Assembly (NCBI GenBank): GCA_036435485.1
Contig: CM071600.1
Coordinates: 54,309,546 to 54,373,545 of the forward strand
From: Saposhnikovia divaricata
Taxonomy: Eukaryota; Streptophyta; Magnoliopsida; Apiales; Apiaceae
Length of the DNA: 64,000 bases
Direction of reading: 5' to 3'
Every line of letters starts with the position of its first letter. Position 1 is the first letter of the stretch. A model generated the notes under the pieces. It saw nothing but the letters and a program-made list of their open reading frames with translations. It made no database searches and was not told where the DNA came from. Made by a program: the position numbers and the translations under genes. Below, piece after piece: positions 47,901 through 59,339 of the stretch.

Positions 47901-50900
47901 GATTCAAACTCTGTAGAGCTTTAACTTGTCAAGTCTTAAGCATTATCTAGTGAAGTTCCAAAATATAAGCTATGGTTCATCAAGCATAATTATTACAATG
48001 TCGCCACCTGGTTGCCCTATGAGCAATATGGCATCCAAGTACACTTGGATCTGCCTAAGAAATTAAATTAAATATACAATAATACAAATAACTGTCTTAC
48101 TACACGTATACTGTTTGATTATTTATGTATTTAGTACATAATTAATTATCTATTATTACAAATAGTGTATTTCACAGATAATTTGATTATATATTAAAAC
48201 ATATTTAGATCTAAAATAATATTCACTAAATTTTGCATAGTGATTTATATTCATTTGTTTGTATATCACTAGTGAAAAAGAAAAGCAAAAGTTTGATCCA
48301 TAGAGAAGATTTTAACAAATTGGTGCTGGTTGGAATATTTAAGCTGGAAAAAGATACATACTACTCACTTTTGTATCCCTAGTTCTTCCATGCATTCACT
48401 TAACATCTTGTGCCTGAAAAGTTGAACATGTGATCAACGGTCGGCATAGTTGTATAAGAAACAGTTCTGTACAAACATTATGCATAATTAGTTAAAATAC
48501 CCTCTGGAAAGAAATCTTGCTGCTTTAACATTAGAGGGGTTTTCCAGCCACGTGCTGTATTTAATGAAACTCTGTATCCAGTGAGAACAAACTTCTAATA
48601 CCAGGGGAATAGCTTCAGCATTTGGAGGCCCTTCTCGTTTACTTCTGTGGCCATGGGAGCCTTTGGAGGCATCATTATTAACAGGATAAAATGGAATCCA
48701 GTCTAGCTCTTCACAAACAACCTATAAAAGAAGAACTCAATTATGTCATAGAATAAAGACCATAGATAGTATGTGCATCTCAAACGTGCTAACCTCTACA
48801 TATAACTGATAAGAACTTATAGATGAGAGCTCGGGATAATATAACAAACTGCCACCAATAAGATGCCTGATTAAAAGAAAGAAACATACAACACATATTA
48901 GAGTTACTAATTCGAAGAAACTTGCAGAAGAAAAAATCATTATATGTAAGAAAAATTTGGTAATCGTAAACAACAAGCTATACCTAATGAATCCTTTCAT
49001 AGGTTCTTCTACCACCTCAAAGCCACTTGCATAGAGGAAGGACTGTGTACTTCTTCCTAAGGCAATAAAGAACCCAAATATAGCTAAATCCCTTTCTAAC
49101 ACCTACAGTATTTAAGAAAAAAGTTTCATAAAAGAAGCAAGTTAAAACATGATCCAGACCGAGAAGTACTTGTTTATGTGATATAGGTTCAGCAAAATAC
49201 ACAAAACACAGTATAAATACACCATAGCCTGATTCAACTCCCTGAAAATCAATATTCAAATGCACCTTCCCCGACAATCAATATTTGATTCCCGCAGAAA
49301 GGTAGTTCCCTATAATTTTCTGCCTTCTCAATTTCATTTTCCAGAAACAACCTGTAACTACTAAATTACATGTCTCATGTATAAAGAATGTAATCATTTG
49401 AGATTTTATCACTACCAGGATATACTGTCAATCTCATTTATCTGACATCACTGTCAGGAGACAAGGTTTTGGTGAACTACCTTTCTCACAAGCAAGACAC
49501 ATTTTCCCTAAGACGAATAGTTAAATAATTATTTAAAATTATGAAATTGACATAAGAGGTACTGCTAGGAAAATTGTGGTCGAGATTCTTTCAGTGAACT
49601 TTGTCAAGGACGTAACAATCCTAATTCATAAATATTTCTTTCTTTCTGTATTTTTAAATAATGATTAACTGTCCATTAATATTAGTATAAAGTATACAAG
49701 TGCGGTATATATAGGTTGCTTATGGAACTAGGATAACACTCAAACATAAAGTTAAAATCCTCATGACTCAACAATCCATAAAAGATTAAGTTCAGATCTA
49801 TTAGGGTCTGAAATACGTAGAACCGGGTAACAAACATATTATCTTGACAAAAGATTTTAACAAGATGTGCAAAGTGACTAATTGACTCCCAACTTAATAA
49901 AAAAACACTAGATATATATAGAGTGAGAATTCTTTTGTCTTGTTTATTAAGAACTCAACACATACATAATAGGCAAAATATATTTTATCACTTGCATCCT
50001 ACAATAAGCATATCAAACAGAGTTTAAACAGAAATTGCACTTTCATAAGTTTAGCAAAGAACTCCAATTTACAGATACACACATCTTCAAAGTATCGCCT
50101 ACAACCATTTCACAAAGTAAAGACTAAACAGCATTATATAATACTACTAACCTCCGTAGTTTCAGATGTTGTAAGTTTGGACCATACTCTCTCCCTATTG
50201 ATAGCTCGAAGTAGCTGCTTCTGAAGAAGACTTACCCAGAATGCAACCTCTTCAGTTCTCCCATCATTTTTCACTCTGGATGCAGCAGCCCGAGGACCAA
50301 AATGGACCAAAAATTCTCTCCGTAAACCAATATCTTTCACAGAATGATAAGCTTTACAGATGGGAATAAATTCAATCAACATGTCCATTATCCTTCCGGT
50401 TACATCAGGAATGAGAGAGAAGAACTGTGCACAAGAAACTTTAGTCGGTCCAAGTTTTGTGATTGCTGCAATGCAGCTTAGTGCAAGCATGAGCAAAGAT
50501 TTGTCAATTGCATGCCCTGCATCCAGAGAAATTTCCTTGCCCCACCTGGAAGGTATAAAACACTTGAGTTCAAGTTTATTAGTAAAAAAATGATCATGTT
50601 TCATAAGAACATAGGTACTTACACTGTAGTAGCAGCAATGAAGCTTTGATCCTTCTCAAAATAATTTACAAAACTGGTCACTACTGCTGGAATTTGTTCA
50701 GACCAAAACCAGTCATAAGCATCTGGTTGTTTGGCTAGCATTTTCTCTCTAATTTCACTCTCTAAAGGTGCACATTGTCGTAGTAAACTGCATCAATGCA
50801 TTGGTTGAAATATAGAAATGTAATATTAGGTTAATATTAGGTTTAAAACCAGAATATCAAAGGAGAGAGGATAAAATTTTAACATTCCATATGCACGAAT

Positions 50901-53900
50901 TTGATATATCTCAGCCCTTTTATTTGCCACTTGTTAATACTGTATTCCTCATAAGTTATCAAAATAGTATCTGATCATTCTCTTCAACTCTTTGTTAATT
51001 AATTAGCTTTTCTATTACTTGAGGTGTTAGGAGGAAACCTTAACTGGATATTATATTCAACAATCTTCACTCATCATCTGATCATCTTTAATGTTAATTA
51101 AATAAAACATGAACCTACATGTTTTTCTGTACTAGCTTAATACCCGTGCGATGCACACTTTCTTCAAAATTTTATAAAATTTTATAATTACTTGTATAGC
51201 TTGTTTAGGATTTTAGGTTTTACATACATAATATCGCAAGAGAGTATTGTCAGGAACTGATCTGTCCTGGCAAGTTTTGCAACTGTTTTTGGGATTTTAT
51301 GTGTTTATAAGAGATAGAATAGCTAGAAATAGCTAGGATAGAGATAGATTATAGACAGAAGATAGATAGAAACAAAGGTTAGAACACAGATAGGATAGAG
51401 ATAGAATAGAGATAGAGAGAGAATAGATCAGATAGAGAGATCAGAGATCAGAAAGGGAGAAAGAGAGGTTGGTGGAATAATATTCCATTTTTATATATTT
51501 CAACATATCCAAACAATACACCACACAGCTGCACTTATAGGCACCCAAGTACAGAAAATAAACAGCTCACAGCAATAAACTACTTCACACAACTTTCCAA
51601 CTAATGCACACTACTATGACAGCACACACACACCACACAGCACACCACACAGCACACACCACACAACACTATTATGACAGCATAATTAACCTAATCCTGA
51701 CATAATACTACTGATTCTAACAATCCTTTCCCCTTAAGACAAACCATGCCCTCATGGTTTCAAGAAATCAGGGAAAGAACACTTCAGCAACTCTTCATCC
51801 TCCCAAGTGGCTTCATCAACACTGCACCCCCTCCATTGAATGAGTTTCTGATAAACTACCTTTTGATCCCTTAGGATTTGCCTGCTATCCAGTTGTCTTA
51901 GTGGGGTCGGATCAAAGGTTCCTTGATCATTAACTTGAGGTAGCTGCTTCTGAACCTTACTCTGGCCTATAGCTTTCTTGAGTTGTGAGACATGGAACAC
52001 TGGATGCACCCTGGAATTATCAGGCAGTGCTAGCTTATATGCCACGGTTCCTATCCTATCCAAAATCTCATAAGGCCCATAGAACTTGGCAGCCAGCTTT
52101 AAATTCTTTCTTATGGCCACAGTTGTCTGCCTGTAGGGCTGTAGTCTAAGATACACCCATTCTTCTTTGTTAAACTGCCTCTCAGACCTTTTTGCATCAG
52201 CATAGGCTTTCATCTTGGCTTGAGCAATCCCCAACAGCTCCCTAAGACTTGTCCATTGTCTCTGCTTCTCAGCTAGCATGGTTTCCAAACTATGAATATT
52301 AGTCTGAGGCCTGTCTTGCCATGCCAAATGCCTTGGCTTGCTGCCATATACCACTTGATAGGGAGTAGTATTTAGGGCAGTATGGAAAGTGGTGTTATAC
52401 CACCATTCTGCAGATGCCAGCCAAGTGGACCAATTCCTAGGAACTTCACTAGACATACTTCTTAGATATTGCTCCACACACTGATTCACCCTTTCTGTGC
52501 TCCCATCTGTCTGAGGATGGTATGCAGTACTCAAATTCAGCCTTGTGCCAGAAAGTTTGAACAAATTTTGCCAAAATTCACTAAGGAACAAACTATCTCT
52601 GTCACTAACAATAGTTTCTGGCATCCCATGCAACCTATAGATTTGCTCAAAGAACTCCAATGCCAAACCCTTAGCAGTGATAGGGTGTGGTAAAGCTATA
52701 AAATGGCTATATCTGCTAAACCTATCTACCACCACCCAAATGACTTCATTACCTTTAGATTTAGGCAGCCCAGTTATGAAGTCCATTGCAATGTCTCTCC
52801 AAGGTTCTTGTGGCACTTTCAAGGGCTGCAAGAGGCCTGGGCTCTTAACATGCTCTCCTTTTGTTTGTTGACATACTGAACACTCTCTAATCCACCTGCC
52901 GACACATTGTCTAATAGTGGGCCAATAGAAATATTCCATCATTCTTTTGAGGGTGGCCCTCTGACCAGAATGTCCCCCAATGCTTTGAGCATGTAACTCC
53001 TCAAAAACCTGCTTCCTCAGTTCTCTTTTGTTTCCCAACACCCACTTCCCTCTATACATAAGCAAGTTCTGCTTAAGATAATATTCTTGTGGTCCACTCC
53101 TGTCAATTGCTAACTTGGAGATTAGGTCCTGTATTTCTTCATCTCCCTTATAACTTTCTTCTATTTGCTCCTTCCACAAAGGCACTACTTCAGAGAGTTG
53201 ACAACAGGAGCTAAGAATCTCCAGTTGAGAAGAGGGTGATAAAGTAACCTCTTGTCTGTTCCATATAAACTGCATTGTCTGCTGGGAGTAGTTGCAACTG
53301 ATATCTCCCAATTTAGCCAACCAGTTTATTCCCAAGATCAAATGCCATGATTTTAGATCAGTTACATGAGTACTGATGGAGATGTCCACATCCTTCCACC
53401 TTAGTTTGAAATCAGGACAAATGGCAGAACTGGTTAGGTTAGTTCCATCTGGCAAACTAATAGTTACAGGGTCTTGGGGTTGAATTTGGACCCCTAACTC
53501 AGCACACAAATCAGCAGATATTAGATTTAATGTGCTACCTCCATCAATGAGGACTTTGTACTGCTTCTCACCATAAACCCCTGTGAGTTGTATAGGCCCC
53601 TTGTTCTGTACTTCTTGAATTCCCAAAGCCGCTAGGACCACTTGCTGCTCATGTACACAGACCTATTCTTCATCAGGACCCTCATCAAAGATAGGTGGAC
53701 CTTCATATTCAGCCTTGTTGTCATCTTCAGCAATCATTAAGAAATTCTGTGGCCTCTTACACTCATGACCTTTGACAAACTTTTCATCACAGTAGAAACA
53801 CAGACCTTTCTGTCTTCTCTCTTCCCTTTGACTATAGGTCAAAGGTCTTGGTCTAGAGTTGACAACCTCTGAACTTTTAGCTGGAGTAATGAGTGTGGAC

Positions 53901-56900
53901 TTATTGGTTGCATTGGCATTTACACTAGGAAATTCAGTGCTGGCCTTATAGTTGGATGAAGAGTTATAACTGGCTTTGTATCCAACATTCTTCTTAGGTT
54001 GACTCCCATGAGAATGTTCATAGTATCTGGCTAACTTCAATGCTTGTTCCAAAGTTGTTGGTTCCAGCAGTCTTATCATGCTCCTTATCTCAGGTTGCAG
54101 ACCTCCTATAAAGTTCTCTAGGAAGTCTTCTGAAGTGAGGCTGGGAATCTTACTTAATAGCTGGCCTCTGCACTTCTCATACTCATCAAAGTAGGCTTCC
54201 ACAGAAGTAACTTGTTGCAGCCTTTTGAACTTGTCAAATACCAAGTCTGTCTCCAATTCTCCAAATCTAACTAGAAAAGCCTGAGTGAATTGTGTCCAAG
54301 TGACCTTTTCTTTTCCCACCATAAAGGACTTGTACCAATACCTAGGGGTGCCACTCATGTGCATTGCAGCAATGGCAGGCCTCCTACTTTCAGTAACTTC
54401 AAAAATTGCAAAATACTCTTCACAGTCCCTTAACCACTCCACTGCGTCACCTCCTTCTTTGAGTGATGGAAAAGTGAGCTTCAAATGCTTCAAACTAGCA
54501 ACATCGGCAATGATTTCACCACCTCCATTATGCATAGTATGCTGATCCTCCTTCTTTCTTCTATTGAATGTTACAGATTTTTGCCTCATCTTAGCAACAT
54601 GATCAGGATCCCTAAACACTCCTTTGACCTGTTGATGTTCCATAGTCTCATCCTCCAATTCGTCCTCACTTCCTTCAGTAACAACTTTCTCGTCCTCAAC
54701 CAGAGAAGTCATCAATCCAGTCATACCTATGAGCATCAATTCCATCTGCTCTTGTAACCTTGCAAATTTTTGATCAGATTCTTCCATAAAACTAGTGAAA
54801 TTCTGCTGCATCATCCTCAAAAAACCTTGCTCAGAAGTTTCAGTCGGTTTACTGCTACTTCTAGTATTATATGCCATGTCTACTTGTCTCAATCAATTAC
54901 TCAAAAACTAACTCCACAATATATCAACTAACACAATAACACTACTAGTTCTGATATCACACTTCTCAAGCAGCAATCAACAAGTGAAAACGAGCTAGTA
55001 GTAACTAATAACAACAGGAAAACATAGATTGATCACCTTATACCACAGAGTACAGATCTAAGAAGAACAGGTCTTAAACAGAGTACCTGTTCTGTTAGAA
55101 GTAAAGTTCTCAACTTAAAACTGTGATCACTGAGATGAGTGAACTGCTCCCCTCATTTTTATCAGCACAACATAGTTGAAGCAGTGGTTGGATTATTTTC
55201 GAGGCTCTGATACCAATTTGTCAGGAACTGATCTGTCCTGGCAAGTTTTGCAACTGTTTTTGGGATTTTATGTGTTTATAAGAGATAGAATAGCTAGAAA
55301 TAGCTAGGATAGAGATAGATTATAGACAGAAGATAGATAGAAACAAAGGTTAGAACACAGATAGGATAGAGATAGAATAGAGATAGAGAGAGAATAGATC
55401 AGATAGAGAGATCAGAGATCAGAAAGGGAGAAAGAGAGGTTGGTGGAATAATATTCCATTTTTATATATTTCAACATATCCAAACAATACACCACACAGC
55501 TGCACTTATAGGCACCCAAGTACAGAAAATAAACAGCTCACAGCAATAAACTACTTCACACAACTTTCCAACTAATGCACACTACTATGACAGCACACAC
55601 ACACCACAAAACACACCCCACACAGCACACCACACAACACTATTATGACAGCATAATTAACCTAATCCTGACATAATACTACTGATTCTAACAAGTATCA
55701 CATTAGTTAAGAAGATTCTGTATTTTTTATAATATGGCGGCAACATGATCAATTACTATGGTGGATTTTTCAATCTGTCATCTTACAATGTTAAAATAAT
55801 ATATAATAATTCTCTAATTTTTGCTAATTATTGTTTTTCTTAATTATAATAAACTAATAGTTATCTATGCAGAAAAATGCAGTTGATAACCATCTCTAGG
55901 CCCATAAATGTTACTAGAAGGTGTTGAATCGATCTTAACTTCATGAAAGTCAAAAACTTTTAAGGCTCAAGATAATGCATTGGCGTCAAAATCAGATAAC
56001 ATTACCTCTTTTGGACAAAAACATTAATATCTCTGTCTCTTCCATCTCCACGGGACGAAATCTCACATCCTGCTTGCAGCAAGGAATACACGGATGCCTG
56101 GAAAAATAGTATGATTAGCCAACTTTTACATTAATATACCAGAAACATGAAAGAAGGATATTTATAAAATCTCAGTGGCTTAACTAACAGTAACTTGAAA
56201 GAGATGTCTATGAACTCTATTCTAATTTTGAAATTTGATCATAGTGGCCGGATATCATTAACTCTTATTTAAAGAAGGGGCAATCCAAATGTAATTTATT
56301 TATTTATAAGGCTACAAACTAACATAAGACTTTCTGACTTATCAACGTAAAAGGCTCTCGATTTCAGTTCTTACCCTATGCTCAAGAGTGTAAGTGGAAC
56401 ATTGAAGTAAACAATTATGAAGGCTCGTCAGAAAACTATAGATGGCACAAGAATATATTTACATGTATATTGCAGGATGAACCAATCCTACAATATTCTG
56501 TGTTGCAAGCAATGTTAAGAGTTCCAAGAAAACAAACTTTGATTTTGATCCATTACAATATTCATAATGTTTTAACTTATATGAAGAGATGTTATTTGCC
56601 AAAAACCGGATGATAACATTGTCTTGCAGATGCATCTAACCGTCTGGTATCAAAAGCAAATCACATATAAGCTCCAAAAAACAGAGTGTTAACTTATATG
56701 ATAAGCCATAACAACTGATGAACCTGATAAGAAAGTGCCTTCAGCCACGAATTCCTATCTACACCAAGCCAGGCAGTTGAGAACCAGGATGTTTTTGACT
56801 CGGAGCTCTTTTGTTTGATTGCCAACTCAAATAGCCTTGAAGCATCGTGTAGCGTTTGGACGAGTCCGGTATTATAACCTTCACCTTGCAATGACTGGTT

Positions 56901-57216
56901 GAATTTCAGTGTCAAATTTTCTACATCACTACTAGTGCTAGGCTGAGAACTCCCATTAACAGTTACATTGTCATCGGCTGAAGCAAAGGGTACGAAACTT
57001 CTCATCCTTTTCGGTTTACACATTGATAAAGAGTGTATTTCAAAAGTTACCAGTTTACAGTTAAGACTGAGACTATCATCCGCAAACAAAGAAAACTTTA
57101 TATGGCATCTCTTCCTTGAATAGCCACATTCCAAAACTTCGTGATCTAAGTCAGCTATTCTTTTGTTGAAAAAACGAAGTCTGTTTGGTTTTTGTGAAGA
57201 CCATGGGTTGGAAGAG
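41931..57216 (-). CDS. LETM1-like domain protein, at least 15 coding exons, 5' end not found
   Basis: Minus-strand exons, in order: 57216-56724, 56097-56006, 50787-50623, 50545-50152, 49102-48984, 48866-48794, 48721-48501, 48413-48369, 47749-47671, 46357-46166, 45238-45101, 44454-44329, 44267-44049, 42185-42126 and 42038-41931. They stay in frame throughout and give 840 aa plus a missing start. Conserved parts include WFSTAWLGVDRNSWLKALSY, VLERDLAIFGFFIALGRSTQ, IGGSLLYYPELSSISSYQLY, a coiled coil from 46357 to 45101, and the LETM1-type ending (LTEKEKQALRRTLTDVVSVV, FLMLLPVTAVGHAAMLAAIQ, RYVPALIPSTYG). This matches plant LETM1-like proteins. True LETM1 works in mitochondrial ion balance and ribosome contact; the role of this subgroup is less clear. 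One intron uses a GC donor (46165-46164). A chromovirus fills most of the second intron. A first exon must lie beyond 57216. Confidence 0.9.
42814..42828. repeat. poly-G run of 15
   Basis: Fifteen consecutive G residues on the plus strand within a LETM1-like intron (poly-C in the transcript). Such runs are prone to sequencing error, so the length is uncertain. Confidence 0.85.
43576..43965. mobile_element. possible MITE in a LETM1-like intron
   Basis: The left side (ggttcaagggagaacc ... atagaaccgagagaacc) and the right side read in reverse complement (caagctcaagagagcc ... atagaaccaagagaatc) are similar over about 55 bp, giving imperfect inverted repeats around 280 bp of AT-rich DNA. No target-site duplication was resolved. 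Confidence 0.4.
51243..51247 (+). repeat. 5-bp target-site duplication of the chromovirus
   Basis: agtat here is repeated at 55694-55698, directly outside the two LTRs. Confidence 0.88.
51248..51722 (-). repeat. LTR of the chromovirus (3' LTR in element orientation)
   Basis: Plus-strand ends TGTCAGGAAC and TTCTAACA. It contains a gatagaga-rich stretch (about 51310-51440) and a cacaccaca-rich stretch (about 51625-51670). Confidence 0.93.
51723..51736 (-). other. polypurine tract of the chromovirus
   Basis: The minus strand reads aaggggaaaggat immediately before the 3' LTR. Confidence 0.7.
51752..53662 (-). CDS. chromovirus protease-integrase-chromodomain frame, RT/RNase H deleted
   Basis: The frame is open from just after a TAG (53663-53665) to 51752, about 636 codons. 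The protease comes first (KVLIDGGSTLNLISADLCAE, active-site D-G-G intact). At about 53190-53140 the sequence passes from the protease tail through QLSEVVPLWKEQIEESY straight into the start of integrase (GGHSGQRATLKRMMEYFYWP), with no RT or RNase H between. The integrase has its zinc-binding CSVCQQTKG and the catalytic D (IAMDFITGLP), D (VSDRDSLFLS) and E (DGSTERVNQ). A chromodomain-like end (IQWRGCSVDEATWEDEELL) closes it. The deletion keeps the frame. The product could be cut and used only if another element supplied RT. Confidence 0.88.
   Translation of the reverse strand, partial: VCVHEQQVVLAALGIQEVQNKGPIQLTGVYGEKQYKVLIDGGSTLNLISADLCAELGVQIQPQDPVTISLPDGTNLTSSAICPDFKLRWKDVDISISTHVTDLKSWHLILGINWLAKLGDISCNYSQQTMQFIWNRQEVTLSPSSQLEILSSCCQLSEVVPLWKEQIEESYKGDEEIQDLISKLAIDRSGPQEYYLKQNLLMYRGKWVLGNKRELRKQVFEELHAQSIGGHSGQRATLKRMMEYFYWPTIRQCVGRWIRECSVCQQTKGEHVKSPGLLQPLKVPQEPWRDIAMDFITGLPKSKGNEVIWVVVDRFSRYSHFIALPHPITAKGLALEFFEQIYRLHGMPETIVSDRDSLFLSEFWQNLFKLSGTRLNLSTAYHPQTDGSTERVNQCVEQYLRSMSSEVPRNWSTWLASAEWWYNTTFHTALNTTPYQVVYGSKPRHLAWQDRPQTNIHSLETMLAEKQRQWTSLRELLGIAQAKMKAYADAKRSERQFNKEEWVYLRLQPYRQTTVAIRKNLKLAAKFYGPYEILDRIGTVAYKLALPDNSRVHPVFHVSQLKKAIGQSKVQKQLPQVNDQGTFDPTPLRQLDSRQILRDQKVVYQKLIQWRGCSVDEATWEDEELLKCSFPDFLKP
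53663..54892 (-). CDS. chromovirus gag (about 409 aa)
   Basis: Open from an ATG at 54892 (MRQVDMAYNTRSSSKPTETS; a second ATG five codons later is also possible) to a TAG at 53663-53665. The gag core lies at about residues 130-290 (LTFPSLKEGGDAVEWLRDCE, SGTPRYWYKSFM, AFLVRFGE, FIGGLQPEIRSMI). A zinc-knuckle-like CFYCDEKFVKGHECK follows near residue 375. The next frame (protease) is in the same register after the stop, so gag and pol would be one polyprotein but for this TAG. Gag assembles the particle and packages RNA. The gag frame is otherwise intact. Confidence 0.88.
   Translation of the reverse strand: MRQVDMAYNTRSSSKPTETSEQGFLRMMQQNFTSFMEESDQKFARLQEQMELMLIGMTGLMTSLVEDEKVVTEGSEDELEDETMEHQQVKGVFRDPDHVAKMRQKSVTFNRRKKEDQHTMHNGGGEIIADVASLKHLKLTFPSLKEGGDAVEWLRDCEEYFAIFEVTESRRPAIAAMHMSGTPRYWYKSFMVGKEKVTWTQFTQAFLVRFGELETDLVFDKFKRLQQVTSVEAYFDEYEKCRGQLLSKIPSLTSEDFLENFIGGLQPEIRSMIRLLEPTTLEQALKLARYYEHSHGSQPKKNVGYKASYNSSSNYKASTEFPSVNANATNKSTLITPAKSSEVVNSRPRPLTYSQREERRQKGLCFYCDEKFVKGHECKRPQNFLMIAEDDNKAEYEGPPIFDEGPDEE
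55204..55215 (-). other. primer-binding site of the chromovirus (tRNA-iMet type)
   Basis: The minus strand reads TGGTATCAGAGC three bases after the LTR, the standard complement of the initiator methionine tRNA 3' end. Confidence 0.85.
55219..55693 (-). repeat. LTR of the chromovirus (5' LTR in element orientation)
   Basis: The same 475 bp as 51248-51722 apart from a few changes around 55600-55640. Confidence 0.93.
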
Positions 57217-58043
57217 CTACAAAATTTAAAAAATGCGGTGAATGAACCATATATAAATGTTTACTACTCCAGCATATAAAGAATATGAAAACTAAAAGGA
57301 CTGCATGCTATAATAGTAGTCATCAAGAAAAATATTTTGTTGGTTCACAAATTACCAATTCCATAAAAACATAATGACAGACTGACAGTCATACAACTAT
57401 AAAGGAAAAGATAAATTCAAGCATATGTCTGACCTTAAACTATTTGAATGCCTCAGTTACTAATAAGTTGATCTAATTATATCCATCCATAAGTTACTGC
57501 AGGAGATCATCATTACAGTTTAAAACTACAAAAAAGTAAAAGCTGTACTCTAAACTAGTGAGAACTAAATATTAATCCTAATGATGACTGTTCGTTGATG
57601 AAATAATTCTTAAGGCTGGACGAGGTAACTCAATCGCAGAGGAAAACATAAGAATTTCATGATGAATGATGTGTTGTTTGAAGTTCTCAAAGTTAATAGG
57701 CAGACCTAGAGTTTAAGGCCATTAAGCCTTGTAGGTGACACATCCACAGTTATTAGGCCGATGATTTGTCTTATTCTTTAGGTCACTTCAAAGTTAAAAC
57801 AAAATCATGTACACCAAAATAAATCTCAACTGTACTAGTTTTCAGTTTTTCAGTTATACAGTAGTGAATAGACCCCCATATAAGTCAGCTATGAAACTGG
57901 TGGAACAATATATCTTCATAGGTGGTGGCTTTGCATCAATCTTAATATTTATCATCATACTTAAAAGCAAATTTCATGTGCCTACATTTCATATTTGGTG
58001 TTTAATTTCAAATATTATAACTGTAATTTTAAATAGCACAATA
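57217..58043. other. upstream of the found LETM1-like exons
   Basis: The missing first LETM1-like exon should be here or beyond the Sirevirus. No ATG-containing exon with a fitting phase could be picked out. No other gene seen. Confidence 0.4.
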
Positions 58044-59044
58044 TGTTGGACTGTACTAGTAAATGAGACTGTCTCAACTGAGAATGAGACTGTCTCTTTT
58101 GCAAATGAGACTGTCTCTTTCGTGAATGAGACTGTCTCTTTTGTCAAACAGAATATTAACTGCAGAAATTAAACAACAGAATAAACAATAACAACACCAG
58201 GAATTTTCACTTGGTTCGGCCCCTATCTTCGTCTATGGCCTACATCCAAGTCCCTATGCCAACTAGCACAGAGATTATATTATTATCACAATAATATAAA
58301 GCTTACACAAAAGAAACCGATTACAAGATTGAAGCCCCCGGAAGAACTCTTCCCCTTGACACTCCTGTCACCTAGCAATCACTGCTACTTAGCCCACTGG
58401 CTACCTTGGCTTACAACTTGCAATCCCTAACTAGTTGCCACAACCCGGCACAAGTAAACTTAGAATATGTAGAGTGTGAATACAATCTTCTTTTCGAGAA
58501 TATGTATATGACTGTGTATAACCTTCGAAGTTGTATATCTGCAGTGTCTGTCTCTGTTGTGTCTCTCTTCCAGTTGATATGAGTTGTATTTATAGACACT
58601 CTGAATGTTATAGCCGTTGTCTTGAATCCAGCAGAGTCGAAGGTCTTGAGTTCTGAGCAAGAGTCCGTTGAGAACAATCTGAGTGGAGCAGAGTTGAATT
58701 CGAAGTGGAGTTGTTGGGATAATGATAATGAGCGTGCTGACAAAAGCTTATACAGAGAGATGTAGAGTAGTGTGTCTGTTAGAGCTTTTGCAGATAGATG
58801 AATTAAAAAGGGTGCATAAAGAATGTATATGTCAGTTAAGCCCATTTGCAATATTCCTGCAGTGGAAAGCACATGGTGTGCAGAGACAACACATGTGTGC
58901 AGCAATATACATAGTGGAGGAATAAAAACTGACAAGCATGGTCTATAACTTAAACAATATATAATAGTGAACATGTGCAGAGAATATTCAGAAGCATTAA
59001 GATATAATTCAATAATACATCATCTTAAAATCATGGGAATAACA
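58044..59044 (-). repeat. 3' LTR of the Sirevirus (about 1 kb)
   Basis: The inner end is set by the polypurine tract: the minus strand reads gggggagat then TGTTATTCCC. The outer end is placed at TGTTGGACTG on the plus strand (58044) because it gives TGTT...AACA ends; without the second LTR this stays tentative. Confidence 0.65.
58065..58138. repeat. 21-bp tandem repeat, four units, in the Sirevirus LTR
   Basis: The palindrome GAGACTGTCTC starts at 58065, 58086, 58107 and 58128, exactly 21 bp apart, each preceded by aat. The units lie near the terminus that would be U5. Confidence 0.9.
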
Positions 59045-59060
59045 ATCTCCCCCTTTTTAT
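59045..59060 (-). other. polypurine tract of the Sirevirus, with extra copies upstream
   Basis: The minus strand reads aaaaagggggagat directly before the LTR. Similar agggggaga words occur at 59101-59109 and 59309-59317; several polypurine tracts are typical of Sireviruses. Confidence 0.7.
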
Positions 59061-59339
59061 GATGATGAGCACACTTTGAATTAATATCTTTCTATGTTTA
59101 TCTCCCCCTGTCAAAAACACTTTAAGAGACACTAAAGAGCAAACATTCTGATATTCGAGCAAAAATAAAGATAAGCATTGTAAGCAAAGACCAAGCATAA
59201 ATAATTATCCTCCAAGAATTAAACCAATATTCGAAAACACTTAAACCAATATTCGAAACACTGAGAATTCACAGATAAAATGTTCAGAATTTAAAGTATT
59301 CAAAGCTCTCTCCCCCTATCATCAACATAAAAAGGAGAG

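Larger units (their letters stand above)
51248..55693 (-). mobile_element. chromovirus (Ty3/Gypsy) lacking RT and RNase H, in a LETM1-like intron
   Basis: 4446 bp with two 475-bp LTRs (51248-51722 and 55219-55693) that are almost identical by eye, differing only in a CACA-rich patch. Flanks are agtat on both sides. The minus strand carries a tRNA-iMet-type primer site, gag, then protease joined directly to integrase plus a C-terminal chromodomain, and a polypurine tract. It has the same orientation as the host gene. Integrases with chromodomains can guide insertion to marked chromatin (family knowledge). Confidence 0.93.

Noticed and set aside
58065..58138. Regular short repeats resembling a CRISPR array
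   Set aside because: Units are contiguous 21-mers without unique spacers, in a plant retrotransposon LTR.
57807..58172. 121-aa plus-strand frame with repeated NETVSF
   Set aside because: It crosses the Sirevirus LTR border, and its repeats are the 21-bp LTR array; not a gene.
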